Positions 40,242 through 48,498 of a stretch of 64,000 nt of DNA are shown in pieces. The stretch's first letter is position 1. Each line of letters starts with the position of its first letter. The stretch spans positions 1-64,000 of the forward strand of contig JACPFT010000001.1 in NCBI GenBank assembly GCA_016182845.1, in the 5' to 3' direction. The notes under the pieces were generated by a model. The model saw only the letters and a list, made by a program, of their open reading frames with translations, searched no databases and was not told the DNA's origin. Made by a program: the position numbers and the translations under genes. Origin of the DNA: Gammaproteobacteria bacterium. GTDB taxonomy: Bacteria > Pseudomonadota > Gammaproteobacteria > Enterobacterales > Permianibacteraceae.

Positions 40242-40982
40242 ATGGCGACCTGGATCTTCCTGCGGGGCCTGATACGCGAATCGCGCCACTGGGAGGGATT
40301 TCTCGCGCGGTTTTCCACCGAATTTCCGGGCGCGCGGCTCATCGCCGTGGATCTGCCCGGTAATGGCCGGCGCTGCGAGATGACGAGCCCTACCCGAATC
40401 GCGGGAATGACCCAGGTGTTAAGGGAAAACCTGCCCTTGCAGGGGCCGGTGCGGATCCTGGCCCTGTCCATGGGCGCCATGGTCGCCTTGGATTGGGCCG
40501 CGCGTTTTCCTAAGGAAATTGAGGCCCTGGTCCTGCTCAATACCAGCCTGGGCGGCATCAGCCCCTGGTATCGGCGCCTGCGGCCCAGGGCGGCATGGCA
40601 ACTCTTGAGCTTGCCCTGGCGGGGCGCGATAGGGCGTGAGGCGCTGATCCTGGAACTGACCAGCCGTCGCCATGGCGGCGACGCGGCCCTGGCCCGGGAA
40701 TGGGCTAGGTATGCCCGAGAAAGTCCGGTGCATTCGCGCAATGCGCTGCGCCAGCTCCTTGCAGCGGCGAGGTTTCGCATGAGGGCCGCGCCCTCTTGTC
40801 CCGTTCTGCTGCTGGCCGGCGCCAAGGATGGATTGGTCGATCCGGCGTGCTCCCGGGACCTGGCGAAACGCTGGGGCGCGGAATTGCGCATGCATCCCGA
40901 TGCGGGCCATGACCTGAGCCTGGATGAGGCGGATTGGGTCCTAGCTCAACTGCGCGCCTGGCTGGCGGGCTTGAAGCCGTAA
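40242..40982 (+). CDS. Alpha/beta hydrolase
   Basis: A 246-residue hydrolase. The nucleophile is Ser76 in ALSMGAM, with Ala in place of the usual first Gly of the elbow; the acid is probably the Asp in LLLAGAKDGLVDP and the base the His in PDAGHDLSLDEADW. The N-terminal FLRGLIRESRHW is the oxyanion loop. No signal peptide. Likely an esterase; paired with the M14 gene, substrate unknown. Confidence 0.88.
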   Translation: MATWIFLRGLIRESRHWEGFLARFSTEFPGARLIAVDLPGNGRRCEMTSPTRIAGMTQVLRENLPLQGPVRILALSMGAMVALDWAARFPKEIEALVLLNTSLGGISPWYRRLRPRAAWQLLSLPWRGAIGREALILELTSRRHGGDAALAREWARYARESPVHSRNALRQLLAAARFRMRAAPSCPVLLLAGAKDGLVDPACSRDLAKRWGAELRMHPDAGHDLSLDEADWVLAQLRAWLAGLKP

Positions 40983-40993
40983 GTCCCTGCGGG

Positions 40994-42745
40994 TCAGGCG
41001 GCCCTGGGCTCCTCGCGGGCTCTCGTTTCCTGGGGAGCGCCCAGATAGCGTTCCCGCTTGGCCGGTTTCAGACGTTCCGCGTCCACGACCACCAGGCCGT
41101 CGACGCAGTGCCCGAATTGTTGATCCACGCCGAAATCCAGGAAGCGCACGCCGCCGTCCTCGCAGAGATCGCTGTATTGCTTGTAGAGGGTGGGGACATT
41201 CAGCCCCAGGGCGGTCAGACGCTCCTTCAGTATGCGGAAATCTTCCGAGTAGCTCTTCCCCTGGAACAACTGGGCCAGGGCCGGCAGGCGCTCGTGGGCG
41301 ATGACATAGCGCCGCTTGGCGATGGCCAGGCCCTGGTCATCGCCGAAGTGACGGCGGTAGCAATAGACCAGCATGTCCTTGGCTTCCTGGGGGTAGGCAT
41401 TGCTGAGGCTGACCGGGCCGAACAGATAGCGGATATGGGGGTTTTCGCGCAAGTAAGCACCTATGCCGCACCAGAGGTAATCCAGGCTGCGCAGGCCCCA
41501 GTAGCGGGGCTGGACGAAGCTGCGGCCCAGCTCCAGGCCTCGGGAGAAGATCGGTTCCATGTCCTCGCCGTAGCGGAACAGGCTGGCGGTATACAGGCCG
41601 CGCTCGCCGAGCCGAGCGGTGACGGCGGCCGATTCGGCGATGCGGTAGGCGCCGGCGATCTCCAGATCCTGTTCGTCCCAGAGCACGAGGTGACGGTAGT
41701 AGAAATCATAGGCATCGATATCGCGGCGCCGGCCCGTGCCTTCGCCCACGCTGCGAAAGGCGATTTCCCGCAGACGGCCGATTTCGCGCATCACCGCGGA
41801 ATTGGGTTTGTAGTCGAAGAGATAAATGGACTTTCCGTCCTTGGTGCTTCCCAGCAATTTCGCGCCGGCCAGCTCGCGGCGCAGGGCCAGACGGCTTTCC
41901 GGGTGGGCGATGGCCGATTCGGTGGCGAAATAACCGGGCCGGTTCTTGGCGATGGCGTAGACATGGTGGCGCAGCCGGCGCAGGGTCTCCTGGCGCGGTA
42001 AATCCCCCGAGAACATGGCCGTCCAAGGGATCAGCTCGCCGATACGGATGGGTAGGCTGGCCGCGCGTTGTTTGAACATTTCCCGAACCAGAAGCAGCAT
42101 CGACAGAGGCTTGGAAAACATCGACAGGCTGTAGAACAACCGCGAATTCTTGCCGCCCACATAGACCGGCAACACCGGCGCACGCGCTGCGCGGGCGATA
42201 TGCAGGAAGCCGCCCTGCCAGGGGCTGTCCTTGATGCCGGTGAGGCCGGCCCGGGATACTTCCCCGCTGGGGAAAACGATCAGCGCCTGCTCGCTTTCCA
42301 GGGCGGCGATGGCGGCTTGCATGGCGCGGCGCGGGGATTTATGGCCCAGGTTGTCGACGGGCAGGATCAGGTTCTGCAAGGGCTTGAGCTGGGCCAATAC
42401 GTCGTTGACCAGGATGCGCACGTCGCCGCGCACGCTGCCCACCAGCTTCAGCAAGGCTAGGCCGTCCAGGGAGCCCAGGGGATGGTTGGCGATGATGACC
42501 ACGCGCCCGCTGGCCGGGATATTCTCCCGTTCCCGCTCGTTGATCTGATAGGAGAGCTGGAAATAATCCAGCACCCGGTCCACGAAATCGAAGCCTTCCA
42601 GCTGGGCGGATTCGGCCAGAAAACCGTTGATTTCCCGCTCGCACAAGAGCTTGCGCAGCAGGGACAGGGTGGGACGGGCCAGGAGGGGGGAGCGGTTGAG
42701 GAGGCGGGGGTATTTTTCGTTGAGCAATTGTTCGACGGATATCAT
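40994..42745 (-). CDS. Two-domain acyltransferase (PlsC-like plus OlsB-like), candidate ornithine-lipid synthase
   Basis: A 583-residue fusion. The first half is a PlsC-type O-acyltransferase with NHPLGSLDG (about residue 87) and the later FPSGEVSR. The second half (about 310-560) matches the GNAT-type hemolysin/OlsB family that N-acylates ornithine. This order is that of OlsF, the bifunctional ornithine lipid synthase (family knowledge). Such lipids replace phospholipids under phosphate stress in some bacteria. It lies 76 bp beyond the sensor-kinase gene on the same strand and could be an eighth gene of that operon. The substrate amino acid is inferred, not shown. Confidence 0.75.
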   Translation of the reverse strand: MISVEQLLNEKYPRLLNRSPLLARPTLSLLRKLLCEREINGFLAESAQLEGFDFVDRVLDYFQLSYQINERERENIPASGRVVIIANHPLGSLDGLALLKLVGSVRGDVRILVNDVLAQLKPLQNLILPVDNLGHKSPRRAMQAAIAALESEQALIVFPSGEVSRAGLTGIKDSPWQGGFLHIARAARAPVLPVYVGGKNSRLFYSLSMFSKPLSMLLLVREMFKQRAASLPIRIGELIPWTAMFSGDLPRQETLRRLRHHVYAIAKNRPGYFATESAIAHPESRLALRRELAGAKLLGSTKDGKSIYLFDYKPNSAVMREIGRLREIAFRSVGEGTGRRRDIDAYDFYYRHLVLWDEQDLEIAGAYRIAESAAVTARLGERGLYTASLFRYGEDMEPIFSRGLELGRSFVQPRYWGLRSLDYLWCGIGAYLRENPHIRYLFGPVSLSNAYPQEAKDMLVYCYRRHFGDDQGLAIAKRRYVIAHERLPALAQLFQGKSYSEDFRILKERLTALGLNVPTLYKQYSDLCEDGGVRFLDFGVDQQFGHCVDGLVVVDAERLKPAKRERYLGAPQETRAREEPRAA

Positions 42746-42821
42746 CTCATGTCCTCGCGCTGGCTATTTTTTGGCCAGCCTAGCGGAGGGTCATGACAGA
42801 TTGATGTCCGTCGGCGGGCAT

Positions 42822-44213
42822 TCACTCCGGTGCGGCGGGCATCCATATCTCGAAGCGCAGGCCGCCCGGTTCCCGGTTCTGCAGGACGAGCCGTGCGCCG
42901 TGCAGCTCTGCTATCAGCTTGACGATGGACAGCCCCAGGCCCACCCCCTCGGTTTTCTGGCCGGCGGCGCGGAAGAAACGTTCGAACACGCGCTCCCGCA
43001 GTTCGTCCGGCAGTCCCGGTCCCTGGTCCTCGATGGCGAGCCACAGCTCCTTGCCCTCGAGTCCCGCGCTCAGGCGCACCTCGCTGCCCTCCGGGCTGTA
43101 GCGCAGGGCGTTGTCCAGGATATTGCGCAACATCAGACGCAGCAGCAGGGAATTGCCGCGCACCGGCAGGGGCGCATCGCCCAGCGCCAGCCGCAGACCT
43201 ATGCCGCGCTGGGCAGCCGTTGCCGCCAGTTCATGAGCCAGCTCGGTCAGGCTGTCGCGCAACTCATGCGTTTCCCACTCACCGTCCCGCGCCGTCGACT
43301 CCACCCGGCTGAGCGCCAAGAGTTGCTCCACCACGTGCTGGGCGCGGTGCAGGCCCTGATGCGCCTTGCTCAGGGACTCCTGGCGTTCCTCGGCATTCTT
43401 GGCCCGTTCGGCATTTTGCACATGGATGGACAGGGCTGCCAGGGGCGTGCGCAGCTCGTGGGCGGCATCGGCGGCGAAGCGTTGTTCCCTCTCGAAGGCA
43501 TGCTCCAGACGGCCGAACAGGCCGTTGAGGGCCTGCACGATCACGGCCAGTTCATCGGGCAGACCCTGACTCGGCAGACTGGCCAGCTGCCCGGCCCCGC
43601 GCCGGCCCAGGTCGTCGGCGATGGCTTGCAGGGGCCGCTGGCAGCGGCGGATCGCGGCGCTCACCAGCCACAGCAGTAGCGGGAAGACCAGAAGCAGGGG
43701 CAGCAAGGCCTGGAGACCGATTTCCCGGGCCAGTTCCCGGCGCACATCGTCGCGATCCGCCACCTGGTACCAGTGGTTACCGGCCTTGAGGGTGAACACG
43801 CGCCAGTCATGGCGCCCGGCATGCTGGTTGCTGTAACCCGATTCGCGCCCGGCCAGGGGGCTGTCCGGGGCTGCCCCGGAGCGCGCTAGGAGCCTGCCGT
43901 CCTCGCTCCAGATCTGGAAGGCCAGCTTCTTTTCGTATTTATGGCCCTCGGCGAAGGCTTGGCGGTCGTCGCCGCCTTCCTGGGGCGGCGCCTGCCAGGT
44001 TTCCAGCACCAGGGGCGGCGTGGCGGAGCCTTGGGTGGTCAGCGCCCGGTCCAGTAGGCTGTGCAGCACCCGGGCATGGGTGGCGAGCTCGGCGTCGAAG
44101 ACCTCCTCCACCTCGTGCTCGCCCATCCAATAGCCGGCCAGGCTGGACAGGGCCAGGGTGCCGGCCAGGACGCCGCCGATATGCAGCACGAGCTGTTTGC
44201 GCAGGGAGGCCAT
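42822..44213 (-). CDS. Sensor histidine kinase, QseC/PmrB-like
   Basis: Membrane kinase of 463 residues: first membrane helix at about 9-27, periplasmic sensor region to about 160, second helix (LLPLLLVFPLLLWLVSAAI), HAMP-like linker, then H-box RFAADAAHELRTPLAAL, N-box NILDNALRYS, and G-boxes EDQGPGLPDE and GVGLGLSIV. All kinase motifs are complete. The last gene of the seven-gene run, 3 bp after its partner response regulator. The signal is unknown; the QseC family covers catechols, iron and envelope stress. Confidence 0.9.
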   Translation of the reverse strand: MASLRKQLVLHIGGVLAGTLALSSLAGYWMGEHEVEEVFDAELATHARVLHSLLDRALTTQGSATPPLVLETWQAPPQEGGDDRQAFAEGHKYEKKLAFQIWSEDGRLLARSGAAPDSPLAGRESGYSNQHAGRHDWRVFTLKAGNHWYQVADRDDVRRELAREIGLQALLPLLLVFPLLLWLVSAAIRRCQRPLQAIADDLGRRGAGQLASLPSQGLPDELAVIVQALNGLFGRLEHAFEREQRFAADAAHELRTPLAALSIHVQNAERAKNAEERQESLSKAHQGLHRAQHVVEQLLALSRVESTARDGEWETHELRDSLTELAHELAATAAQRGIGLRLALGDAPLPVRGNSLLLRLMLRNILDNALRYSPEGSEVRLSAGLEGKELWLAIEDQGPGLPDELRERVFERFFRAAGQKTEGVGLGLSIVKLIAELHGARLVLQNREPGGLRFEIWMPAAPE

Positions 44214-44216
44214 GTT

Positions 44217-44882
44217 TCAGTGACTGCTCTTATCAATGGTGTAGCCGACGCCGCGCACCGTGCGGATCAGCGTCGGGTAGAGCTTCTTACGCAGGTGATG
44301 GACATGCACTTCCACCGCATTGCTCTCCACGTCCTCGCCCCAGCCGTATAGGGTCTGCTCCAGCTGTTCCCGGGTCAGGACCCGGCCGGCGCGCTCCAGG
44401 AGGGCCTGCAGGACCATGAACTCCCGGCGCGGCAGGGTCACCGGCCGGCCTTGGTAGCTCAGGGTGTGGGCCGAGACCTGGAGCACGAGCTCGCCGTGGC
44501 GCAGTTCCGGTTCGGCCCGGCCCTGGGCGCGGCGGTGCAGGGCACGCAGGCGGGCCTGCAGCTCGTCCAGCTCGAAGGGCTTGGTGAGGTAATCGTCGGC
44601 GCCGGCATCCAGACCCGCGACCCGGTCGCGCGTTGCGTCCCGGGCGGTCAGGATCAGGATGGGGCAGACCACGTTCTTGGCACGCGCCTGGCGCAGGACG
44701 TCCAGCCCGTCCATTCGCGGCAGGCCCAAGTCCAGGACGACCACGTCGAAGGGCTCGGTGAGCAGGGCCTGCAGCGCGGCTTTGCCGTCTTCCAGCCAGT
44801 CCACGCTGTCGCCGGCCCGGCGCAGGGCCGTACGTATGCCGTCGCCGAGCAGGGGGTCATCTTCCACGAGCAGGATATGCAT
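44217..44882 (-). CDS. OmpR/PhoB-type response regulator, QseB/PmrA-like
   Basis: A 221-residue regulator: receiver domain with acidic pocket (LLVEDDPLLG), phospho-acceptor Asp51 in VVLDLGLPRMDG and Lys in LTKPF, then a winged helix with ESNAVEVHVHHLRKKLYP, a stretch characteristic of the QseB/PmrA branch. Regulators of this branch bind direct hexamer repeats of CTTAA type; such a repeat lies upstream of the operon at 49239-49255. Gap to the TPR gene is 8 bp. Confidence 0.92.
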   Translation of the reverse strand: MHILLVEDDPLLGDGIRTALRRAGDSVDWLEDGKAALQALLTEPFDVVVLDLGLPRMDGLDVLRQARAKNVVCPILILTARDATRDRVAGLDAGADDYLTKPFELDELQARLRALHRRAQGRAEPELRHGELVLQVSAHTLSYQGRPVTLPRREFMVLQALLERAGRVLTREQLEQTLYGWGEDVESNAVEVHVHHLRKKLYPTLIRTVRGVGYTIDKSSH

Positions 44883-44890
44883 GGGTGCGC

Positions 44891-45532
44891 TTATTTACGT
44901 TTCAGTTTCTTATTGACCTTGGCGAGCAGGCTGTCAATTTCCTTTTGCCGGCCTTGATCGGCCAACTCCCGTCCTGGGCGCGGCGGCGCGGCCTTGGCCT
45001 TTTGCAAATACGTGAGGGCATCCTTGTAATCGCGTTCCTCCACCAGGAAATCGGCATAGAAATAATTGGGGTCTATGCCCTCCGGGTTGAGTTCCAGGGC
45101 TTTTTTCAGGTAGTCGCGGGCCTTGTCCTCGTCGCCGAAGCCAATGGGCCAGCCGGGCACCTGGTAGTAGAGCGAGCCAAGGGAAGTGTAGACCGAGCCG
45201 TTCAGGGCCTGGGCGTCGAGCTTCTCCGCCGCCTCCAGGGAGGCCTTGGCTTCCTCCACCTGGGACAGGGCGCCCAAGCCTCCGCGGGCGCCGGCATAGC
45301 TGGCCTGGATGATGGCCTTCCAGATCAGGGCCTCGGGCTGCCCGGGATGGGCATCGACCAGGTTCTTGGCCTCGGCGACCAGGGCCTCGAAGGCTTTCTC
45401 CTGGTCTTGCTCGGGCAGTTGATATTTCACTTCGGCCCAGCGGGTTTGCAAGTGTTGCACCTGGGGCGTCAGCTCGGCCTGGGCGAGGCTGGGCAGGAGG
45501 GCGGCGAGGGCGATGGCGAGGGTCTTGTTCAT
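44891..45532 (-). CDS. Exported TPR protein
   Basis: A 213-residue periplasmic protein: signal peptide (MNKTLAIALAALLPSLAQAE) followed by tetratricopeptide-like helices (KAFEALVAEAKNLVDAHPGQPEALIWKAII, DKARDYLKKALELNPEGIDPNYFYADFLVE) and a Lys-rich end. CAGGAG lies before the ATG at 45532. It sits between the enzymes and the regulators of the operon, 18 bp after the SDR gene. Possibly a scaffold or partner in the envelope; nothing more can be said. Confidence 0.85.
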   Translation of the reverse strand: MNKTLAIALAALLPSLAQAELTPQVQHLQTRWAEVKYQLPEQDQEKAFEALVAEAKNLVDAHPGQPEALIWKAIIQASYAGARGGLGALSQVEEAKASLEAAEKLDAQALNGSVYTSLGSLYYQVPGWPIGFGDEDKARDYLKKALELNPEGIDPNYFYADFLVEERDYKDALTYLQKAKAAPPRPGRELADQGRQKEIDSLLAKVNKKLKRK

Positions 45533-45549
45533 GGGAGCTCCTGGACGGT

Positions 45550-46344
45550 TTAAACGGATTTCGCGTAACGGCGGATCAGTGGCAGCTTGCCGCGCAAGGC
45601 CCGGCTGACCAGGTCCGGCAGCAGGCCGTTCAGGCGGGTGAAGAAGCCTTCGGGTTGGCCGAGGTAGCGTAGGGTCGTGCCGCCCTCCAGCATCTCGGCC
45701 ACGGCGCGGGCGACGACGGCCGGGTCGTCGATGGCATTGCCCAGGGCCTGGTTCATGGCCTCGGCGGCCGGGCTGTTCAGGCCGGTGCGCGTGCCGCGCG
45801 GGGCCAGATAGCCGACGCGGATGCCGGTGTCGGCCAGCTCCCGGCCCAGGGCCTCGGAAAAGCCGCGCAGACCGAACTTGCTGGCGCAATAGGGCCCATA
45901 GCCGGCATGACCTAGGCTGCCCAGGGCCGAACCGATATTGAGGATCCGGGCCTGGGGCGCCCGGGCCAGGAGCGGAAGGAACAAGCGGCAGAGCAGGATG
46001 GGCTGCAGCAGATTGGTCAGCACTTGCTCCGCGATGGTGGCTTCGTCCTGGTCTTCCAACCAGGCGAAGGCATTGATGCCGGCATTGTTGATCAGCGCCT
46101 CGGCGCCAAAGTCCTCGGCCGCCGCGCGCAAGGCCTCGCGGCCGGCGGCCTCGCCCAGATCGGCACGGCACAGCCGGATCTCGGCGCCCGTAGCGCGCAG
46201 CCGCGTGGCGAGCGCTTGCAAGGCCTCCTCGCGCCGACCGTTCAATAGCAAGGCCGCGCCCTGCCTCGCCAGTTCCTCGGCGATGGCCTGACCGATGCCG
46301 CCGGTGGCGCCGGTCAGGACGATGCGTCGGCCACGCAGATCCAT
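45550..46344 (-). CDS. Short-chain dehydrogenase/reductase
   Basis: NAD(P)-dependent SDR of 264 residues. TGATGGIGQ binds the cofactor, NNAGINA is the structural motif, the catalytic Ser lies in LNIGSALGS and YGPYCASK gives Tyr and Lys. The ATG at 46344 shares one base with the stop of the diiron-enzyme gene (TGATG). The C-terminal third resembles SDRs acting on long-chain aldehydes or ketones, but the substrate is unknown. Third enzyme of the proposed pathway. Confidence 0.9.
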   Translation of the reverse strand: MDLRGRRIVLTGATGGIGQAIAEELARQGAALLLNGRREEALQALATRLRATGAEIRLCRADLGEAAGREALRAAAEDFGAEALINNAGINAFAWLEDQDEATIAEQVLTNLLQPILLCRLFLPLLARAPQARILNIGSALGSLGHAGYGPYCASKFGLRGFSEALGRELADTGIRVGYLAPRGTRTGLNSPAAEAMNQALGNAIDDPAVVARAVAEMLEGGTTLRYLGQPEGFFTRLNGLLPDLVSRALRGKLPLIRRYAKSV

Positions 46345-47015
46345 CAGGCGGCCTCCTGCTCGGACGCAAAATCCGGCAGGCTGCGGAATACCTCGCCGTA
46401 GAGCCGGTACATCACCTTGGCGCAATGGATCACCGCAGCCCGGTCGGCCGGGTCATCCAGGCGGTTCATCAGCTTCTCGAAGAACCGGATGTGCTCGAGA
46501 TCCAGGGAGCCGTGGGACAAGAGGTAGCTGAAGGCCTGGGGCGGCAATTTGAGCGCGCCGGCGATGACGCCGGCGGCCTGGCTCGCCAGGGCGATGCTCG
46601 TGCCTTCCAGGACATTGACCATGCCGAAGAAGCCCACCGGGTTACTGCGCATCACCGTGTCATAGGCATAGGCCACCATCAGCTCGGTGGCCATGGCGGG
46701 TTGGCCCCGGCGCACGGCCTCCGTGTCACCGCCGCAGGCGGCGATGTCATTGAGGATCCATTCCTGGTGGCCGGTCTCCTCTTCGATGTACTCGGCCACG
46801 GCCTCGCGCAGCCATTCCAGGCGCTCGGGCAGGCGCGAACCGGTGGCCATGAGCAGGGGAACCGTGTGTTTGACGTGGTGGTAGGCCTCGGCCAGGAAGG
46901 CCTGGTACTGGGCCAGGTTCACCCGCCCGGCGAAGCAGTCGGCGATGACCGGCGCCGCGAGCAGGTAGGCCCGTTCCTGGGCGGTTTCGGCTTGCAGAAA
47001 ATCGAAGAACTTCAT
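46344..47015 (-). CDS. Heme-oxygenase-like diiron enzyme (TenA-like/iron-containing redox family)
   Basis: A 223-residue all-helical protein. Databases often label the family TenA-like or iron-containing redox enzyme. Likely metal ligands are visible: Glu43 (FLAEAYHH), Glu80 and His83 (EETGH), Glu137 (NVLEGTS), and His168, Asp172, His175 in SHGSLDLEH. The H-x3-D-x2-H spacing is that of heme-oxygenase-like diiron oxidases such as CADD and SznF. Such enzymes use O2 for oxidative cleavage, desaturation or N-oxygenation. ATG 47021 is an alternative start. Translationally coupled to the SDR gene. Confidence 0.82.
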   Translation of the reverse strand: MKFFDFLQAETAQERAYLLAAPVIADCFAGRVNLAQYQAFLAEAYHHVKHTVPLLMATGSRLPERLEWLREAVAEYIEEETGHQEWILNDIAACGGDTEAVRRGQPAMATELMVAYAYDTVMRSNPVGFFGMVNVLEGTSIALASQAAGVIAGALKLPPQAFSYLLSHGSLDLEHIRFFEKLMNRLDDPADRAAVIHCAKVMYRLYGEVFRSLPDFASEQEAA

Positions 47016-47031
47016 GGGCATACCTTGGTTT

Positions 47032-48498
47032 TCAGGGAAGAGCGGGGACGTCGTGGAGCGCATCCAGGCGCGCGGCATAGTGCTCGGCGACGGCTTCCCG
47101 CCGCACTCGGCCATTGGCGGTGAGCTGGCCGTTGTTTGGGCTGAATGGGGCATCGGCACGGATATAGCGGCGGATTTGCGCATAGTCGGGCAGGCCGGCA
47201 TTGACCTCGGCCACGGCCGCCGCCAGGGCGGCATCCGGCAGCTCCGGGTGGCGCGGCACCAGGACCGCCGTACAGAACGGCCGGGAATCGCCGAAAACGG
47301 CGGCCTGGGCGATGGCGGGCTGCTGGCTCAGCTCGGCCTCCGGCCATTCCGGCGAGATATTGCGGCCATAGCTGCTGATCAAGAGGTTCTTGCGCCGACC
47401 CGCCAGGTACAGGAAGCCCTCGCTGTCCACCCGGCCCAGATCGCCGGTGGGCCAGGTGCTTGGCACGGCCTCCGCCTGGCCGAGATAGCCGAGCATGGCA
47501 TTGCCCTCGACGAAGAGCTCGCCTTGCTCGATGCGCACCCGGGCATGGGGTAGGACCCGGCCCACCGAGCCGAGGCGCCGTGCCTCCGGTGTGTTCAGGG
47601 CCACGACCGAGGCGCATTCCGACAGGCCATAGCCCTCGTAGACCGGTAGCCCCAGGCGCTCAGTCCGCTCCAGAAGGCTCAAGGGCACGCGCGCGCCGCC
47701 CACGGCGATAAAGCGCAGGGACTCCGGCCGGGGCGCGCCGAACTCCAAGGCGTGGACCAGGGCATGCAGCATCTGCGGCAGCAGGATCAGACTCTCGGCC
47801 TGAAGCTCCCGGATGGCCGCCAGGGCCTTGGCCGGATCGAAGCCCGATGCGCCGGTGAGGCCCAGCTCCGCCAGGGGCGCGACCCGGCATTCCGCGCCCG
47901 CCAGGAGCGGGGCATAGACCCCGGCGATGTTTTCCAGCAGGACGGCGAAGGGCAGGAGGCAGAGATGCCGGCATAGCCTCAGGCTGGTCGTCGCCGCCAC
48001 CAGGCTGCGGGCCACGGCCAGCTGGTTGTCCAAGGACAGGCAGACGCCCTTGGGTGCGCCGGTCGTGCCCGAGGTGAAGCTGATTTTCGCCGTGCCGGCC
48101 GGCAGCTCGACCGGCATTGCGATCCGGCGGCTGACGGGCAAGGGTACGCCACCCTCGTTGCGGGTCTCGGCGAAGCCGAGGACCAGGGCCAAGGCCGGCG
48201 GCGCGCCCAGCAGGCAATCGACGCCGGCGCTGTCCAAGACATGCCTCATCTGCGCCGGCGTGAAGAAGGGCGGAAGCGGCACCAGGGGGATGCCGGCCTC
48301 GGCGGCGGCCAGGTCCACCAGCACCCAGTCCGCGCCGTTGTCGGCCAGGAGGGCGATGGCTTGGGGCTCCAGCGCCTTCAGACGCCGCGCCAGGGCCGCA
48401 ACGTCCTCGGCCAGCTCCCGGCGCGTCCAGGCACGCGCCGGACCGGCCAGGGCGGGACGTTCGTCGGCGCAGTGCAGCAGCGAGTCCAGCAGGCTCAT
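47032..48498 (-). CDS. AMP-dependent synthetase/ligase
   Basis: Adenylate-forming enzyme of 488 residues. The P-loop is SFTSGTTGAPKGV, then GYGLSECASV, TGDLGRVDSEGF and GRRKNLLISSYGRNISPEWPE. The C-terminal A10 motif reads LTANGRVRRE, with Arg where the catalytic Lys normally stands, so full adenylation activity is uncertain. It probably activates a carboxylic (fatty) acid for its neighbours. The ATG overlaps the stop of the preceding gene by 4 bp; its ribosome binding site GGGAGAGGGG comes from a repeat. Confidence 0.88.
   Translation of the reverse strand: MSLLDSLLHCADERPALAGPARAWTRRELAEDVAALARRLKALEPQAIALLADNGADWVLVDLAAAEAGIPLVPLPPFFTPAQMRHVLDSAGVDCLLGAPPALALVLGFAETRNEGGVPLPVSRRIAMPVELPAGTAKISFTSGTTGAPKGVCLSLDNQLAVARSLVAATTSLRLCRHLCLLPFAVLLENIAGVYAPLLAGAECRVAPLAELGLTGASGFDPAKALAAIRELQAESLILLPQMLHALVHALEFGAPRPESLRFIAVGGARVPLSLLERTERLGLPVYEGYGLSECASVVALNTPEARRLGSVGRVLPHARVRIEQGELFVEGNAMLGYLGQAEAVPSTWPTGDLGRVDSEGFLYLAGRRKNLLISSYGRNISPEWPEAELSQQPAIAQAAVFGDSRPFCTAVLVPRHPELPDAALAAAVAEVNAGLPDYAQIRRYIRADAPFSPNNGQLTANGRVRREAVAEHYAARLDALHDVPALP

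Noticed and set aside
44891..46369. 492-codon minus-strand frame spanning the TPR gene
   Set aside because: The TPR protein starts at 45532 with its own signal peptide and binding site; the rest is an out-of-frame reading of the SDR gene.
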